Positions 8,096 to 16,193 of a stretch of 64,000 nt of DNA are shown piece after piece; within the stretch, counting starts at the first letter, position 1; every line of letters starts with the position of its first letter. The DNA comes from WHSW01 sp963851045 (lineage in GTDB: Bacteria > Actinomycetota > Thermoleophilia > Solirubrobacterales > 70-9): contig CAWKNC010000002.1 in assembly GCA_963851045.1 (NCBI GenBank), positions 1,302,001 to 1,366,000 of the forward strand, written 5' to 3'. The notes beneath the pieces are model-generated. The model did not search any database. It was given only the letters and a program-made list of their open reading frames with translations, and was not told where the DNA came from. The position numbers and the translations under genes were made by a program.

Positions 8096-9420
8096 GGCCG
8101 CTCGCGTTCGAGCGACTCGAGGTAGACGCGGATCTCCTCGAGGCCCACCATCCGTGCCTTGAAGTACTCGTTGACCTCGTCGCTGACGGCGTGGATCGCA
8201 TCGTTGATCACGGTGGCTCGCCCGGCCGGGTCGTCGCCACTGTCGAGCACGGCCTTGACCTCCTGGAGGTGGCGGAGGATGGGCGAATCCGTCTCGCCAT
8301 CAAGCGCTGCGCCAGCCGAAACGATGAGCGCGTCGGTCTGACTGCGTAGCGTCTCACTCGAGATTTCCGATCCCGAGCCCGAGGCCTCGTCGAGGCTGCG
8401 GATCAGCGCCGCGACCTGGTAGAGCGCAGTCGCCTTCTCGTCGAACAGCTCGCGCAGATAGGCGGCCTCCGCATACCGGCCGGTGAGCCTGAAGAGGTTG
8501 TACATCCGCTTCGCGGCCTTGCCGTAGTTGGGCTTCTCGACCGTGTACTCATAGATCTGGCGCTCGAGCTGCTCGGCGTAATCGTCGACGGCATCGGGGA
8601 GGACATGGCGCGCCAGCTTGGCGAACAGCGGCAGCGAATCGGCGTCGAGATAGACCTCTTGGAAGTAGGTGTCGAGGTAGTCGTCGAGCGGGGTGATCGT
8701 CCCGTCGGGCGCCTCCCACGTCGCGTCGAGCATGTTGCTCGCGTTGGCGAGCGTGCCGCGCGCTGGGTCGGCGACGATCCAATCGAGCTTGCACCAGCCC
8801 GGCTCCGTCGCAGCGTCGTCCCAGGAAAACTCCCAGGGCGTTTCGTCGGGGAGGGCTCCCGAGACCTTTCCCTCGCGAACCTCGTCGAGCGTCCAGGTGA
8901 CCGAGGCGCCGGCGCTGACGCTCTCGCCCGCGTGGACCGCGTTCGTCGGATAGCTGCCGAACCGTGCCTGGACGAAGCGATGGGTCGCACCGGTGGCGGT
9001 TGCCAGCACCTTCTCGCGCATGACCTCCGCAAGCACCTGGCAGGCCTCGTCGCGACTCGGCGCGTGGATGTGAACGCGCTCGAAGAAGTCGCAGTCGCCG
9101 GGATAGGTCTGGATTTTCGACTGCGCCGCTGATCCCGACAGCGCGAGCGCCGTCTCGACCTGGCCTTCGCGGTCTTCGAGACCGACAATCTCACCGACCG
9201 CGCGGAATCGATCAAGCTCCGTGGGGCTGAAGTCCATCATCGCCACCCGGTGGCCGTAGACCCCGGTTGAGACCTGCACCTCGACGTCGTCGGCGCCACC
9301 CTGCTGCGCCGCCATGGCGCTCAGCCACTGAAGCGCCTCCGCCTCATCCATCTCGACGCCGAGTTCGGCGGCGGAGCGCAGGATGTTGTCGAGCGCCGCC
9401 TGGGCGCGAGCGTCTGTCAT
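8092..9420 (-). CDS. Predicted nucleotidyltransferase-fold protein
   Basis: A 442-residue protein I do not recognise as a named family. It shows the nucleotidyltransferase pattern hG[GS]-x(9-13)-Dh[DE]h: G96-S97, eleven residues, then D109-C-D111, followed by a third candidate carboxylate D213 in WCKLDWIVAD. The C-terminal half is helical (about 260-440), as in template-independent polymerases and minimal nucleotidyltransferases with helical partners. The assignment rests on this motif alone. The ATG at 9420 is preferred; a TTG at 9465 in frame is possible, and the ribosome site is weak for both. It overlaps the DEDDh exonuclease gene by four bases, giving an add-and-trim gene pair. Confidence 0.62.
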   Translation of the reverse strand: MTDARAQAALDNILRSAAELGVEMDEAEALQWLSAMAAQQGGADDVEVQVSTGVYGHRVAMMDFSPTELDRFRAVGEIVGLEDREGQVETALALSGSAAQSKIQTYPGDCDFFERVHIHAPSRDEACQVLAEVMREKVLATATGATHRFVQARFGSYPTNAVHAGESVSAGASVTWTLDEVREGKVSGALPDETPWEFSWDDAATEPGWCKLDWIVADPARGTLANASNMLDATWEAPDGTITPLDDYLDTYFQEVYLDADSLPLFAKLARHVLPDAVDDYAEQLERQIYEYTVEKPNYGKAAKRMYNLFRLTGRYAEAAYLRELFDEKATALYQVAALIRSLDEASGSGSEISSETLRSQTDALIVSAGAALDGETDSPILRHLQEVKAVLDSGDDPAGRATVINDAIHAVSDEVNEYFKARMVGLEEIRVYLESLERERP

Positions 9421-9477
9421 CGCAACCGATATAGCAGCGAAGTGCTCCGGGCGTGTGTTCGGCAAGGAGTTGTCGAG

Positions 9478-12051
9478 CTAGGCACCGCAGCCCGCCGCGA
9501 CAACCGTGACCTGTGCGGTCGCCGATTGGGCCGGGAAGCGGGTGCTGGTCGCGCTGACCGTGAACACGCCTTCGCTGCCGGGGGCTGTGTAGAGCCCGCC
9601 CTCGCGGGTGATCGACCCGCCGGTGGCGGTCCAGGTAAAGGAGTCGGTGTCCGGCAGACTGTTGGCGGTTAGCACCGCCCTGAACTGACGTTGTGCGCCG
9701 ACTTCGAGCTCGACGGCGCCGGGTAGGACGACTACGGCGACGCCGCAGGCGTCGAGGGCGGTGAGGTACTCGGCCTGGCGGCGATCGAGCCTCGTCGCAT
9801 AGGCCAGGCCCTCAAGCAGGTTCGGCTTCCCCTCGGGCCTGCCAGCCTGGCAGGAGCCGATGCCCTCGCTGAGAATGCGGTCGAGGGCATCATCCAGCGT
9901 CTCGTCGATCGTGTTCAGGAGCGTCGTGTCAGACGACATCCGGGAGACCTCGCCCGGCAGCGCCGCCGTGAATTCGAATGCGCTCAGGCGGCCATCGCCG
10001 TTGATGTCGCCGCTGACGCCGCGAGGCAGCTCCTTGGCCCGGAAGGTGGCAAGCGGGTCGGCGTCAACCGCCGCAACCGCCGTGGCAACCACGGAGCGCA
10101 GCTGCTTGTCGACGCAGTCGAGGCCGGCGATGTCCGTGGCGCCGAGCGCGTCCTGGTCGCCCGCCAGGACGAGCAGCTCGGCGATCGAGGTGAAGGTCGG
10201 GTTGGCAAGACCGCGAACGCAGGCGCCATTGACCAGGGACGCGAAAGAGCGCAGCGCCTTTGCGACCACCCGTCGGCATACCTCGTGGCGGTTGCAGAAT
10301 GACGGCGGCTTGAACAGCTGCTCCTGGGGCGCCGAGAAGCGCGCGTCCCAGATCGCGAGCGTGTTCTGCAACTGCCGAATCGCCGAGGCCGAGAGGTTGC
10401 CGGGCTTGTCGAGGATCGGATCGAGCACGTTGGCAACGTCAGCCTCCGTGGACTCACCGCCCCCGTGGTCGGAGAAGTGATCGATGCCGAGGATCAGCGT
10501 CCGCCCCACACCCTCAGGGTCGCTCACCTCGAAGCCCTCGGTGCCGGTCCCGAAGCCTACGGTCGAGCCGTTGAACCCGCCGGCCCCCGAGATCGTGAGC
10601 GTTGCGGGAACAGCGAGGGTCAGCCCATCGGGCGAGAGCCGCGCTCCGGCGACGTCGGGTCCGCTGAGCGGGAGCCCGGTGAAGCGCTTCACCGGCGTCA
10701 GCGTGATCGCCACGTCAGCGCCGAGCGCTCCGGCGGGGACGCCGAGGAGATACGAGGTCCCGTCTGCGCCGCGCGCGGCGACGTTTCCGCCGGCGGGCCC
10801 AATCGTGGCGGTCGAGGCGTTGGCCCGGTCGAGCTTCGCGCCGGGCGTGCCGTCGAACGGCCGCAGCACCCGCAGCCGCGCACGGGCGGAACGCTTGCCG
10901 CGGCGCACGACGATGCGCTGCTTGCCGGGGCGCAGCTTCGGAACGGCGATGCGGACACCCCCGTCGCTTCCCGTCGAAACTCTCGCTCGCTTGCCGCCGA
11001 TCGTCGCCTTCAATTTGCCGCTCAGACCGCCACCGCGAAGCAACACTGCCGAGCCGGCGACCGCCGCGCCAGGAACGACAGCCGAAATCCGCAGCCGACC
11101 GCCGCGCCGGACCGCCGCATGCATCCGCGCCCCGATCCCCGCACGTGCCGCACCAGGACTCGACGAGGCCGTCGAGGTAGTTGATGCCGTCTTCGCGGAG
11201 CATTCGGGGACGGGCTGCCAATCCGGGCTGAAGTCGCCGAAGAGGTCCGTGGTGACATCGGTGGGCGTTCCCGTGCCATCGGCGTTGATGATCACGATCT
11301 CCCCGTCCTTGGCGCAGACGATTTGGTCGCCCTGGGGCGAGAACGCTGGCTCGAGGCAGCTGCCGCGCACCTGTCGATCTCCACCGCCGGAGGTCATCAC
11401 CTCCAGCCCGTTGTCGCTCGTGAAGACGATCCGCGATCCGTCGGGAGACCAGTTGGGTTGGAGGCTGCCACCACCGTCGACGAGCACTGCGAGCGCGTCG
11501 CCCCCGGGGTTGACCGTGAGAATGCTGCTCGCATCGCTCGCCGGCGCAAAGCAGCACCCTGACATCGCGATACGGGCTCCGGAGGGCGCCCACGCGGGCA
11601 CGGCGTCTTCCATCTCGGCGATCGGGGTCTGATCGGAGCCGTCGGCGTTCATCGTCCATAGGGCCTGATCGCGGGCGAAGGCGATCCGCAGGCCCGACGG
11701 GGACCAGGCGGGAAGGCGGGCGTCAGTCGCGATCTGCTGCTGGCCGGACCCGTCGGCGTTCATCACCGCAATCGCTGACCCCCGCTCGAACGCGATCCTG
11801 TCGCCATCGGCGGACCAGGCAGGCATTTCGTCGGACACCCCGTTGTTGGTCAGCCGCTGCAGGTCCGTCCCGTCGGGATTGATCGTGTAGATCTCCTCAC
11901 TCCCCGCGTCTCGGGTGCTGACGAACGCGATCTTCCCGTTCTCCCCCGGAAACGCTGCCGCGGCGGATGAAACGGACAGCTGGGCGAGTCCGAGGCAGTA
12001 GAGCGCGAGCACGACGACCAGGCTGGACCGGCTCCGCACATCCGACAGCAT
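9478..12051 (-). CDS. Secreted TolB-like beta-propeller protein with Ig-like C-terminus
   Basis: An 857-residue exported protein. A signal peptide (about 1-33) leads to PD40/TolB-type propeller repeats with motifs such as ENGKIAFVSTRD, IYTINPDGTDLQRLT and PAWSPSGLRIAFA (to about residue 290). A beta-rich middle follows, with a ZU5-like stretch (YLLGVPAGALGADVAITLTPV), then a helical Cys-containing part with a dockerin-like DINGDGRLSAFEF, and a C-terminal bacterial Ig-like domain (SFTWTATGGSITREGGLYTA). The ATG at 12051 has a GGAAGAGGG ribosome site and opens the signal peptide; the longer frame from 12495 is spurious, since it would cover the ArsR gene. Likely cell-surface; ligand unknown. 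Confidence 0.85.
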   Translation of the reverse strand: MLSDVRSRSSLVVVLALYCLGLAQLSVSSAAAAFPGENGKIAFVSTRDAGSEEIYTINPDGTDLQRLTNNGVSDEMPAWSADGDRIAFERGSAIAVMNADGSGQQQIATDARLPAWSPSGLRIAFARDQALWTMNADGSDQTPIAEMEDAVPAWAPSGARIAMSGCCFAPASDASSILTVNPGGDALAVLVDGGGSLQPNWSPDGSRIVFTSDNGLEVMTSGGGDRQVRGSCLEPAFSPQGDQIVCAKDGEIVIINADGTGTPTDVTTDLFGDFSPDWQPVPECSAKTASTTSTASSSPGAARAGIGARMHAAVRRGGRLRISAVVPGAAVAGSAVLLRGGGLSGKLKATIGGKRARVSTGSDGGVRIAVPKLRPGKQRIVVRRGKRSARARLRVLRPFDGTPGAKLDRANASTATIGPAGGNVAARGADGTSYLLGVPAGALGADVAITLTPVKRFTGLPLSGPDVAGARLSPDGLTLAVPATLTISGAGGFNGSTVGFGTGTEGFEVSDPEGVGRTLILGIDHFSDHGGGESTEADVANVLDPILDKPGNLSASAIRQLQNTLAIWDARFSAPQEQLFKPPSFCNRHEVCRRVVAKALRSFASLVNGACVRGLANPTFTSIAELLVLAGDQDALGATDIAGLDCVDKQLRSVVATAVAAVDADPLATFRAKELPRGVSGDINGDGRLSAFEFTAALPGEVSRMSSDTTLLNTIDETLDDALDRILSEGIGSCQAGRPEGKPNLLEGLAYATRLDRRQAEYLTALDACGVAVVVLPGAVELEVGAQRQFRAVLTANSLPDTDSFTWTATGGSITREGGLYTAPGSEGVFTVSATSTRFPAQSATAQVTVVAAGCGA

Positions 12052-12259
12052 CGAACCCTCTTCCCGCCGCGGCGGCTGCTGCGCGAGTCGCGCAGGTGCT
12101 GGTGACGCTGACCTCGCTGCGGCGGCAACGGAATGTGCGCCTAGTCCGCGCCAGGCTATCAGTCGCTTCTCAAACTCAAACAGAGGCGCTAGCCCAGGGC
12201 TCTCCCGAACTTCGTGCCGTCGCGGTGAACTCGCGACCAAACTTACGAGGCGCGGAATC

Positions 12260-12604
12260 CTACGCGGCAGCGAGCGCTTCGCCCCGAGCCTCGATCTGAC
12301 GCTCGAGTCCTCCGCAGACCTGCTCGCAGAGGTCGAAGACTGTGTCATCAGCAATCCGGTACAGGACCCGCGTTTTCTCCTTACGCCGGCCGACGATCGC
12401 TTCCCCGTAGAGAAGGTTGAGATGCCTGGAAACGTTGCCATGGGTCGCCCCCAGCGTCTCGGCCAGCTCGCGAACGGAGAGTTCGCCAGCTTCACGAAGG
12501 GAGTCGAGGAGCCGCAGACGCATTGGCTCCGCTAGAACCGCGAACCGTTGCGCGACGAGCTCGGCGGCCGACGGGGAGAGGGGGTGTGCCACCTTCCGGG
12601 CCAT
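12260..12604 (-). CDS. ArsR-family transcriptional regulator
   Basis: A 114-residue winged-helix repressor. The recognition-helix region reads LSVRELAETLGATHGNVSRHLNLL, followed by the wing (GRRKEKTRVLYRI). The only cysteines, C93 and C97 in FDLCEQVCGG, lie in the last helix, a place where ArsR proteins bind metals or sense oxidants and persulfides. The ATG at 12604 shares one base with the TGA of the upstream rhodanese gene, so the pair is coupled. Linkage to two rhodanese genes favours a sulfur or persulfide signal over arsenic, which is inference. A perfect palindrome upstream of the operon (12995-13012) is a candidate operator. Confidence 0.92.
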   Translation of the reverse strand: MARKVAHPLSPSAAELVAQRFAVLAEPMRLRLLDSLREAGELSVRELAETLGATHGNVSRHLNLLYGEAIVGRRKEKTRVLYRIADDTVFDLCEQVCGGLERQIEARGEALAAA

Positions 12605-12957
12605 CAGAGCACCCGGCCCGCCGACGGCTCGATCGGCAGCCGAGAACGCTGCCACGATTTCATTCCGCCGACAAGGTTTGCGACCTCATAGCCGCGCCCT
12701 TGCAGAAACTTCGTTGCCCGAGCGCTCCGGCTTCCGCTCCGGCACGCTGCCACGAGCGGGCGGTCCTGGGAAAGCTCTCCCAAGCGTTGCTCCAACTCTC
12801 CGAGAGGGATATGGATGGCGCCTGGAATGTGCCCAGCCGCCCATTCGTCGGGCTCGCGCACATCGAGGATCGCGGCGCTTCCCTGCGTGGCCCTGATCTG
12901 CGCTTCCTCGACGGTCACCTGCGATCGGTTCTTGGGTCCCATGGCTTTCGGGTCCAT
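12604..12957 (-). CDS. Rhodanese-like single-domain protein
   Basis: A 117-residue rhodanese. The fold signatures are ILDVREPDEWAAGHIPGAIHIP and the active-site loop C72-R-S-G-S-R-S, a six-residue loop typical of sulfur (not phosphate) transfer, followed by LVGGMKSW. It probably carries a persulfide on C72 in the cytoplasm. The ATG at 12957 follows GGAGG at good spacing. It is the first gene of an operon with the ArsR regulator and is divergent from an MMPL transporter gene that is itself coupled to another rhodanese. Confidence 0.92.
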   Translation of the reverse strand: MDPKAMGPKNRSQVTVEEAQIRATQGSAAILDVREPDEWAAGHIPGAIHIPLGELEQRLGELSQDRPLVAACRSGSRSARATKFLQGRGYEVANLVGGMKSWQRSRLPIEPSAGRVL

Positions 12958-12994
12958 TTCGGCCTCCGTTTGGGGTTCGGGACAAACACAACTC

Positions 12995-13012
12995 TACAAG
13001 TGTTTACTTGTA
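12995..13012. promoter_or_regulatory. Perfect palindrome, candidate ArsR operator
   Basis: Arms TACAAGT (12995-13001) and ACTTGTA (13006-13012) with a GTTT spacer, a perfect 7-base inverted repeat in an AT-richer pocket of the 121-base divergent region between the rhodanese-ArsR operon (start 12957) and the MMPL-rhodanese operon (start 13079). Size, symmetry and position fit an ArsR-family dimer site that could control both directions. A further half-site-like CAAGTAA occurs just downstream near 13028. Confidence 0.68.
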
Positions 13013-13078
13013 CTTCGTTAGGGTAGCAAGTAAGACCGCACGTCTCAACCCTTCACACCCTCGACCCAAAGGGAGCAA

Positions 13079-15259
13079 ATGCACGACTCAGCACCAGCGA
13101 GCGAATCGCCCCCGACCAAGCTTGGTCCGGTCGGCCGCCTCGGCCGTCTTGGCGCCCGATATCCGGGGCGTGTCGGGTTGGTGTGGCTGGTAATCGCGCT
13201 CGGCCTCGGCTTCCTTGCTCCAAAGGTCGAGCACGCCCTCTCAGGCGCCGGCTGGGAAGCTGTCGGCTCGGAATCCGTCCAAGCTCGAGATCAGATCGAC
13301 CGCGAGTTCGGCGGCCTTTCGAGCTATTCGATCCAGGTGGTCGTCCACTCAGAAGGCGAAACCACAAACGATCCCGGCTTCAAGGCGGCAATAGGGCGAG
13401 CGGAGGCGATCCTTCGCGACAACGATGCTGTCGGGCAGGTGGTCTCACCTCAGCCCGGCACCTCGATCTCGGCCGATCGCCACACCGCCGTCATCCAGGC
13501 CGCAGCGGCTGAGAACCCCAACGAGATGGTGCGGGCCGCGGATGACCTCAAGGGTCCCCTGACCGGGGCCGGAGGCGATGGCGTCGACGTCAATCTCAGC
13601 GGCGCACCGGGGATGTGGTCTGACTTCAACGAGGCCAACAAGGAAGCGATGCTGAAGTCCGAGCTGATCTCCTGGCCGGTGACGCTGGCGATCTTGATCC
13701 TCGCCTTCGGCTCGCTCGTGGCCGCCGGGCTGCCGCTGTTGCTGACGATCCTCGGTCTCGTCGCCTCAGCAGGAGTCCTCTACCTGGGGGCGCAGATCAC
13801 GGACATCTCCATCTGGGCGATGAACTTCGCCCTGATGTTCGCGCTCGCGCTGGGGATCGACTACGCCCTTTTCGTGGTGATGCGATTCCGCGGGGCCTTC
13901 TTCGGCTCCAAACTTTCAGCGGAGGAGGCGGTCGGAGAGGCGATGGATACCGCCGGCAAGGCCGTGCTCTTCTCCGGCCTCACGGTCCTGATCTCGCTCT
14001 CGGCGGTGTTGTTGGTTCCCAGCCCCGCGTTTCGTTCGATGGCGCTCGGAATCATGGTTTCGGTCATCTTCGTTCTGGCGGCCACGCTGACCTTGCTGCC
14101 TGCCGTTCTGGCGAAGCTCGGACCGCGAGTCGACAAGCTCGGGCTGCCCTGGGTGCACGCCGGGGAACACCGCTCGAAGCGCTTTGCCCGCTGGGGCGAG
14201 CGGCTCTGGAAGCAGCCCGTTCGCTTCGGCGTTGCGGCCCTCGCCATCCTCCTCGCCCTCGCCTGGCCGGTCACGCAACTCGACACCGGGATGCCATCGA
14301 TTGAGGTTGTTCCCGAGGGCGATCCCTCGCGACAGGGCTATGACCAGATCCAGGCGGCGTTCGGCACCGGCGCGCCCGGGACGCTGCAGGTGGTCGCCGA
14401 GCCCGGCGACAGTCAACTTGTGGCTGACGGGCTGCGAACCGATCCAGGCATCGCATCGGCCATGCCACCGCAGCAGGCGAGCTCAGGCTCGGCTCTGATC
14501 CAGGCGGTGCCAACCGGCGACCCGTCTGGCGACGGGCTTCGCGACACGGTTGACCGGCTCCGCGGCGAGCTTCCTCCCGGAACTCTGGTCGGAGGGCCCG
14601 CGGTCGAAAACTACGACCTCGAGCGAGCGCTTGCCGACAAGACCCCCATTGTCATCGGAACCGTGCTGGTCCTGGGCTTCTTGCTCTTGTTCTTCGCCTT
14701 CCGGGCGCCACTTGTCGCTGCGATCGGCGTGATCACGAACCTCCTCGCGACCGGAGCTGCCTTCGGGGTGTCGAAGTGGATCTTTCAGGACGGCTCACTG
14801 TCGGGGGTGCTCGGCTTCGAGTCGCAGGGCTTCCTCGATGCCTGGGGTCCCGTCTTCTTCTTCGCGATGATTTTCGCGATCTCGATGGACTACACCGTCT
14901 TCCTGCTCTCCTCTGCGCGCGAGCATTGGGACCAGAAGGGCGATCCGCGCGAGGCGCTTGTCGGAGGTCTCGCGCACTCAGGGCGGGTCATCTTTGCCGC
15001 GGCAGCGGTGATGGTGGCCGTCTTCTTCACCTTCGCTCTCTCGGGTCCGCTGCCGCCAAAGGAGATGGGGATCATCCTCGGAGTCGCGGTCCTGCTCGAC
15101 GCGGCGCTTGTACGCCTACTCCTGCTGCCAGTCCTGATGCGGCTGACCGGCAAGGCCGCCTGGTGGCTGCCCGGGTGGCTCGACCGGCTGATGCCTGAGG
15201 TGCATTTCGGGCACGGGACGGTGGGGAAAGATGCGCCGGAGCGGACGGCAAGCCGATGA
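13079..15259 (+). CDS. MMPL/RND family exporter
   Basis: A 726-residue inner-membrane transporter of the MMPL type: one N-terminal span, a large extracytoplasmic domain (about 50-195), five spans including LGIDYALFVVMRFR, a second extracytoplasmic domain and five more spans including ISMDYTVFLLSSA. The GIDYALF and SMDYTVF motifs carry the Asp-Tyr pairs used for proton relay. Start ATG at 13079 has GGGAG four bases upstream. It overlaps the following rhodanese gene by four bases. Substrates of MMPL proteins include lipids and hydrophobic compounds; here the rhodanese partners suggest a sulfur-related stress cargo, which is inference. Confidence 0.92.
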   Translation: MHDSAPASESPPTKLGPVGRLGRLGARYPGRVGLVWLVIALGLGFLAPKVEHALSGAGWEAVGSESVQARDQIDREFGGLSSYSIQVVVHSEGETTNDPGFKAAIGRAEAILRDNDAVGQVVSPQPGTSISADRHTAVIQAAAAENPNEMVRAADDLKGPLTGAGGDGVDVNLSGAPGMWSDFNEANKEAMLKSELISWPVTLAILILAFGSLVAAGLPLLLTILGLVASAGVLYLGAQITDISIWAMNFALMFALALGIDYALFVVMRFRGAFFGSKLSAEEAVGEAMDTAGKAVLFSGLTVLISLSAVLLVPSPAFRSMALGIMVSVIFVLAATLTLLPAVLAKLGPRVDKLGLPWVHAGEHRSKRFARWGERLWKQPVRFGVAALAILLALAWPVTQLDTGMPSIEVVPEGDPSRQGYDQIQAAFGTGAPGTLQVVAEPGDSQLVADGLRTDPGIASAMPPQQASSGSALIQAVPTGDPSGDGLRDTVDRLRGELPPGTLVGGPAVENYDLERALADKTPIVIGTVLVLGFLLLFFAFRAPLVAAIGVITNLLATGAAFGVSKWIFQDGSLSGVLGFESQGFLDAWGPVFFFAMIFAISMDYTVFLLSSAREHWDQKGDPREALVGGLAHSGRVIFAAAAVMVAVFFTFALSGPLPPKEMGIILGVAVLLDAALVRLLLLPVLMRLTGKAAWWLPGWLDRLMPEVHFGHGTVGKDAPERTASR

Positions 15260-15711
15260 AGGCCGAGCCGATGAGGGTCCCGGAGCCGCTTGAGGACAGA
15301 CCCGGCTTCGTCGTCGTCGATACCACCTGGGGTCAGATCAACCCGATGAAGCTGGCATCGCAGGTGCGAACGGTGGGCGAACTCGAGGTCATCGCCCATC
15401 TGGAGGCCGGCAAGCCGGTGGTTGACAGCCGGCCCGAGGAGGCCTACCTGAAGCAGACGATCCCCGGTGCGACCAACGTGCCTCACGGGGATATCGAAGC
15501 TCGGATGGGCGCGCTCGACCCGGCCCTAGAAACAGTCTTCTTCTGCAACGGACCGCAGTGCGGGGCTACGCCCGACTCCGTCCAGTACCTACTCGGCTGC
15601 TCCTACCCGGCGCAAGCGATTCTCTACTACCGCGGAGGGCTCCACGATTGGCTGACCCTGGGCCTTGAGGCCTATCCCCCAGGCTCGCCGGGAATTGGAT
15701 CATCGGGGTGA
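15256..15711 (+). CDS. Rhodanese-like protein coupled to MMPL exporter
   Basis: A 151-residue rhodanese. PVVDSRPEEAYLKQTIPGATNVPHGDI is the normal CH2A-type segment, and the catalytic loop is C97-N-G-P-Q-C102-G, so a second cysteine sits inside the loop. C97 is the expected persulfide carrier; the C97/C102 pair might form a disulfide. It then ends with YYRGGLHDWLTLGL. Its ATG overlaps the MMPL stop by four bases. Its 3' end overlaps the convergent lipoprotein gene by 40 bases. Confidence 0.88.
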   Translation: MKAEPMRVPEPLEDRPGFVVVDTTWGQINPMKLASQVRTVGELEVIAHLEAGKPVVDSRPEEAYLKQTIPGATNVPHGDIEARMGALDPALETVFFCNGPQCGATPDSVQYLLGCSYPAQAILYYRGGLHDWLTLGLEAYPPGSPGIGSSG

Positions 15712-16115
15712 AACCCCGCGAGTGAGGTGGTTCCCGCGAGCTTCCAGGCTCCGCCCTCCCTCGCGAGGGGCACCGAGACGTCGGTCGCTTCGCTGACCAG
15801 TCTCACCTCGGCGCGGTCGCCATCGATCGAGACGTCCTCGATCTCGTAGGCGGGTAGCTCCACGCCGTTCTCATCGAGCAGGGTGAACGCCTCGGCGTAC
15901 ACCTCGCGACATGAGCTCGAGACCTCGAGGTCTCGGATCTCAGCGTCCGTGAGCTTCGAGCAGACCGCATCTGCGTCGCGACCCTGCAGCGCATCGAGAT
16001 AGCCGACAACGGCCTCGCGCACGGCCGTCTGCTCGTCGGTGTCGTCGCCACCACAAGCTGCGAGCGCTGACGGCAGGAGAGCGAGGATGAGGATCAGTGA
16101 AAGCGAGCGGGTCAT
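15672..16115 (-). CDS. Small lipoprotein, NTF2-like fold suspected
   Basis: A 147-residue lipoprotein. The signal sequence ends in SALAACGG with C21 as the lipidated residue, and the ATG at 16115 opens it. The remainder (AVREAVVGYLDALQGRDADAVCSKLTD, later GDRAEVRLVSEATDVSVPLAREGGAWKL) has the pattern of NTF2-like lipoproteins of the DUF4878 sort: a helical N-part with paired Cys, then curved beta strands. Function unknown. Longer open frames upstream are antisense to the next gene. The last 40 bases overlap the rhodanese gene on the other strand. Confidence 0.82.
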   Translation of the reverse strand: MTRSLSLILILALLPSALAACGGDDTDEQTAVREAVVGYLDALQGRDADAVCSKLTDAEIRDLEVSSSCREVYAEAFTLLDENGVELPAYEIEDVSIDGDRAEVRLVSEATDVSVPLAREGGAWKLAGTTSLAGFHPDDPIPGEPGG

Positions 16116-16193
16116 CTCGGCGCGGACGGTAAAGGAGCGGCCGAGTGACACGCGCGGGTCAACGGGACTGAAAGAATGCGGCGCGGAGGGAAT

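Noticed and set aside
10484..11632. Plus-strand open frame of 382 codons
   Set aside because: Antisense to the TolB-like secreted protein; no start signal and atypical composition.
12052..12495. Upstream extension of the TolB-like frame
   Set aside because: It overlaps the ArsR gene and has no protein-like features; the ATG at 12051 has ribosome site and signal peptide.
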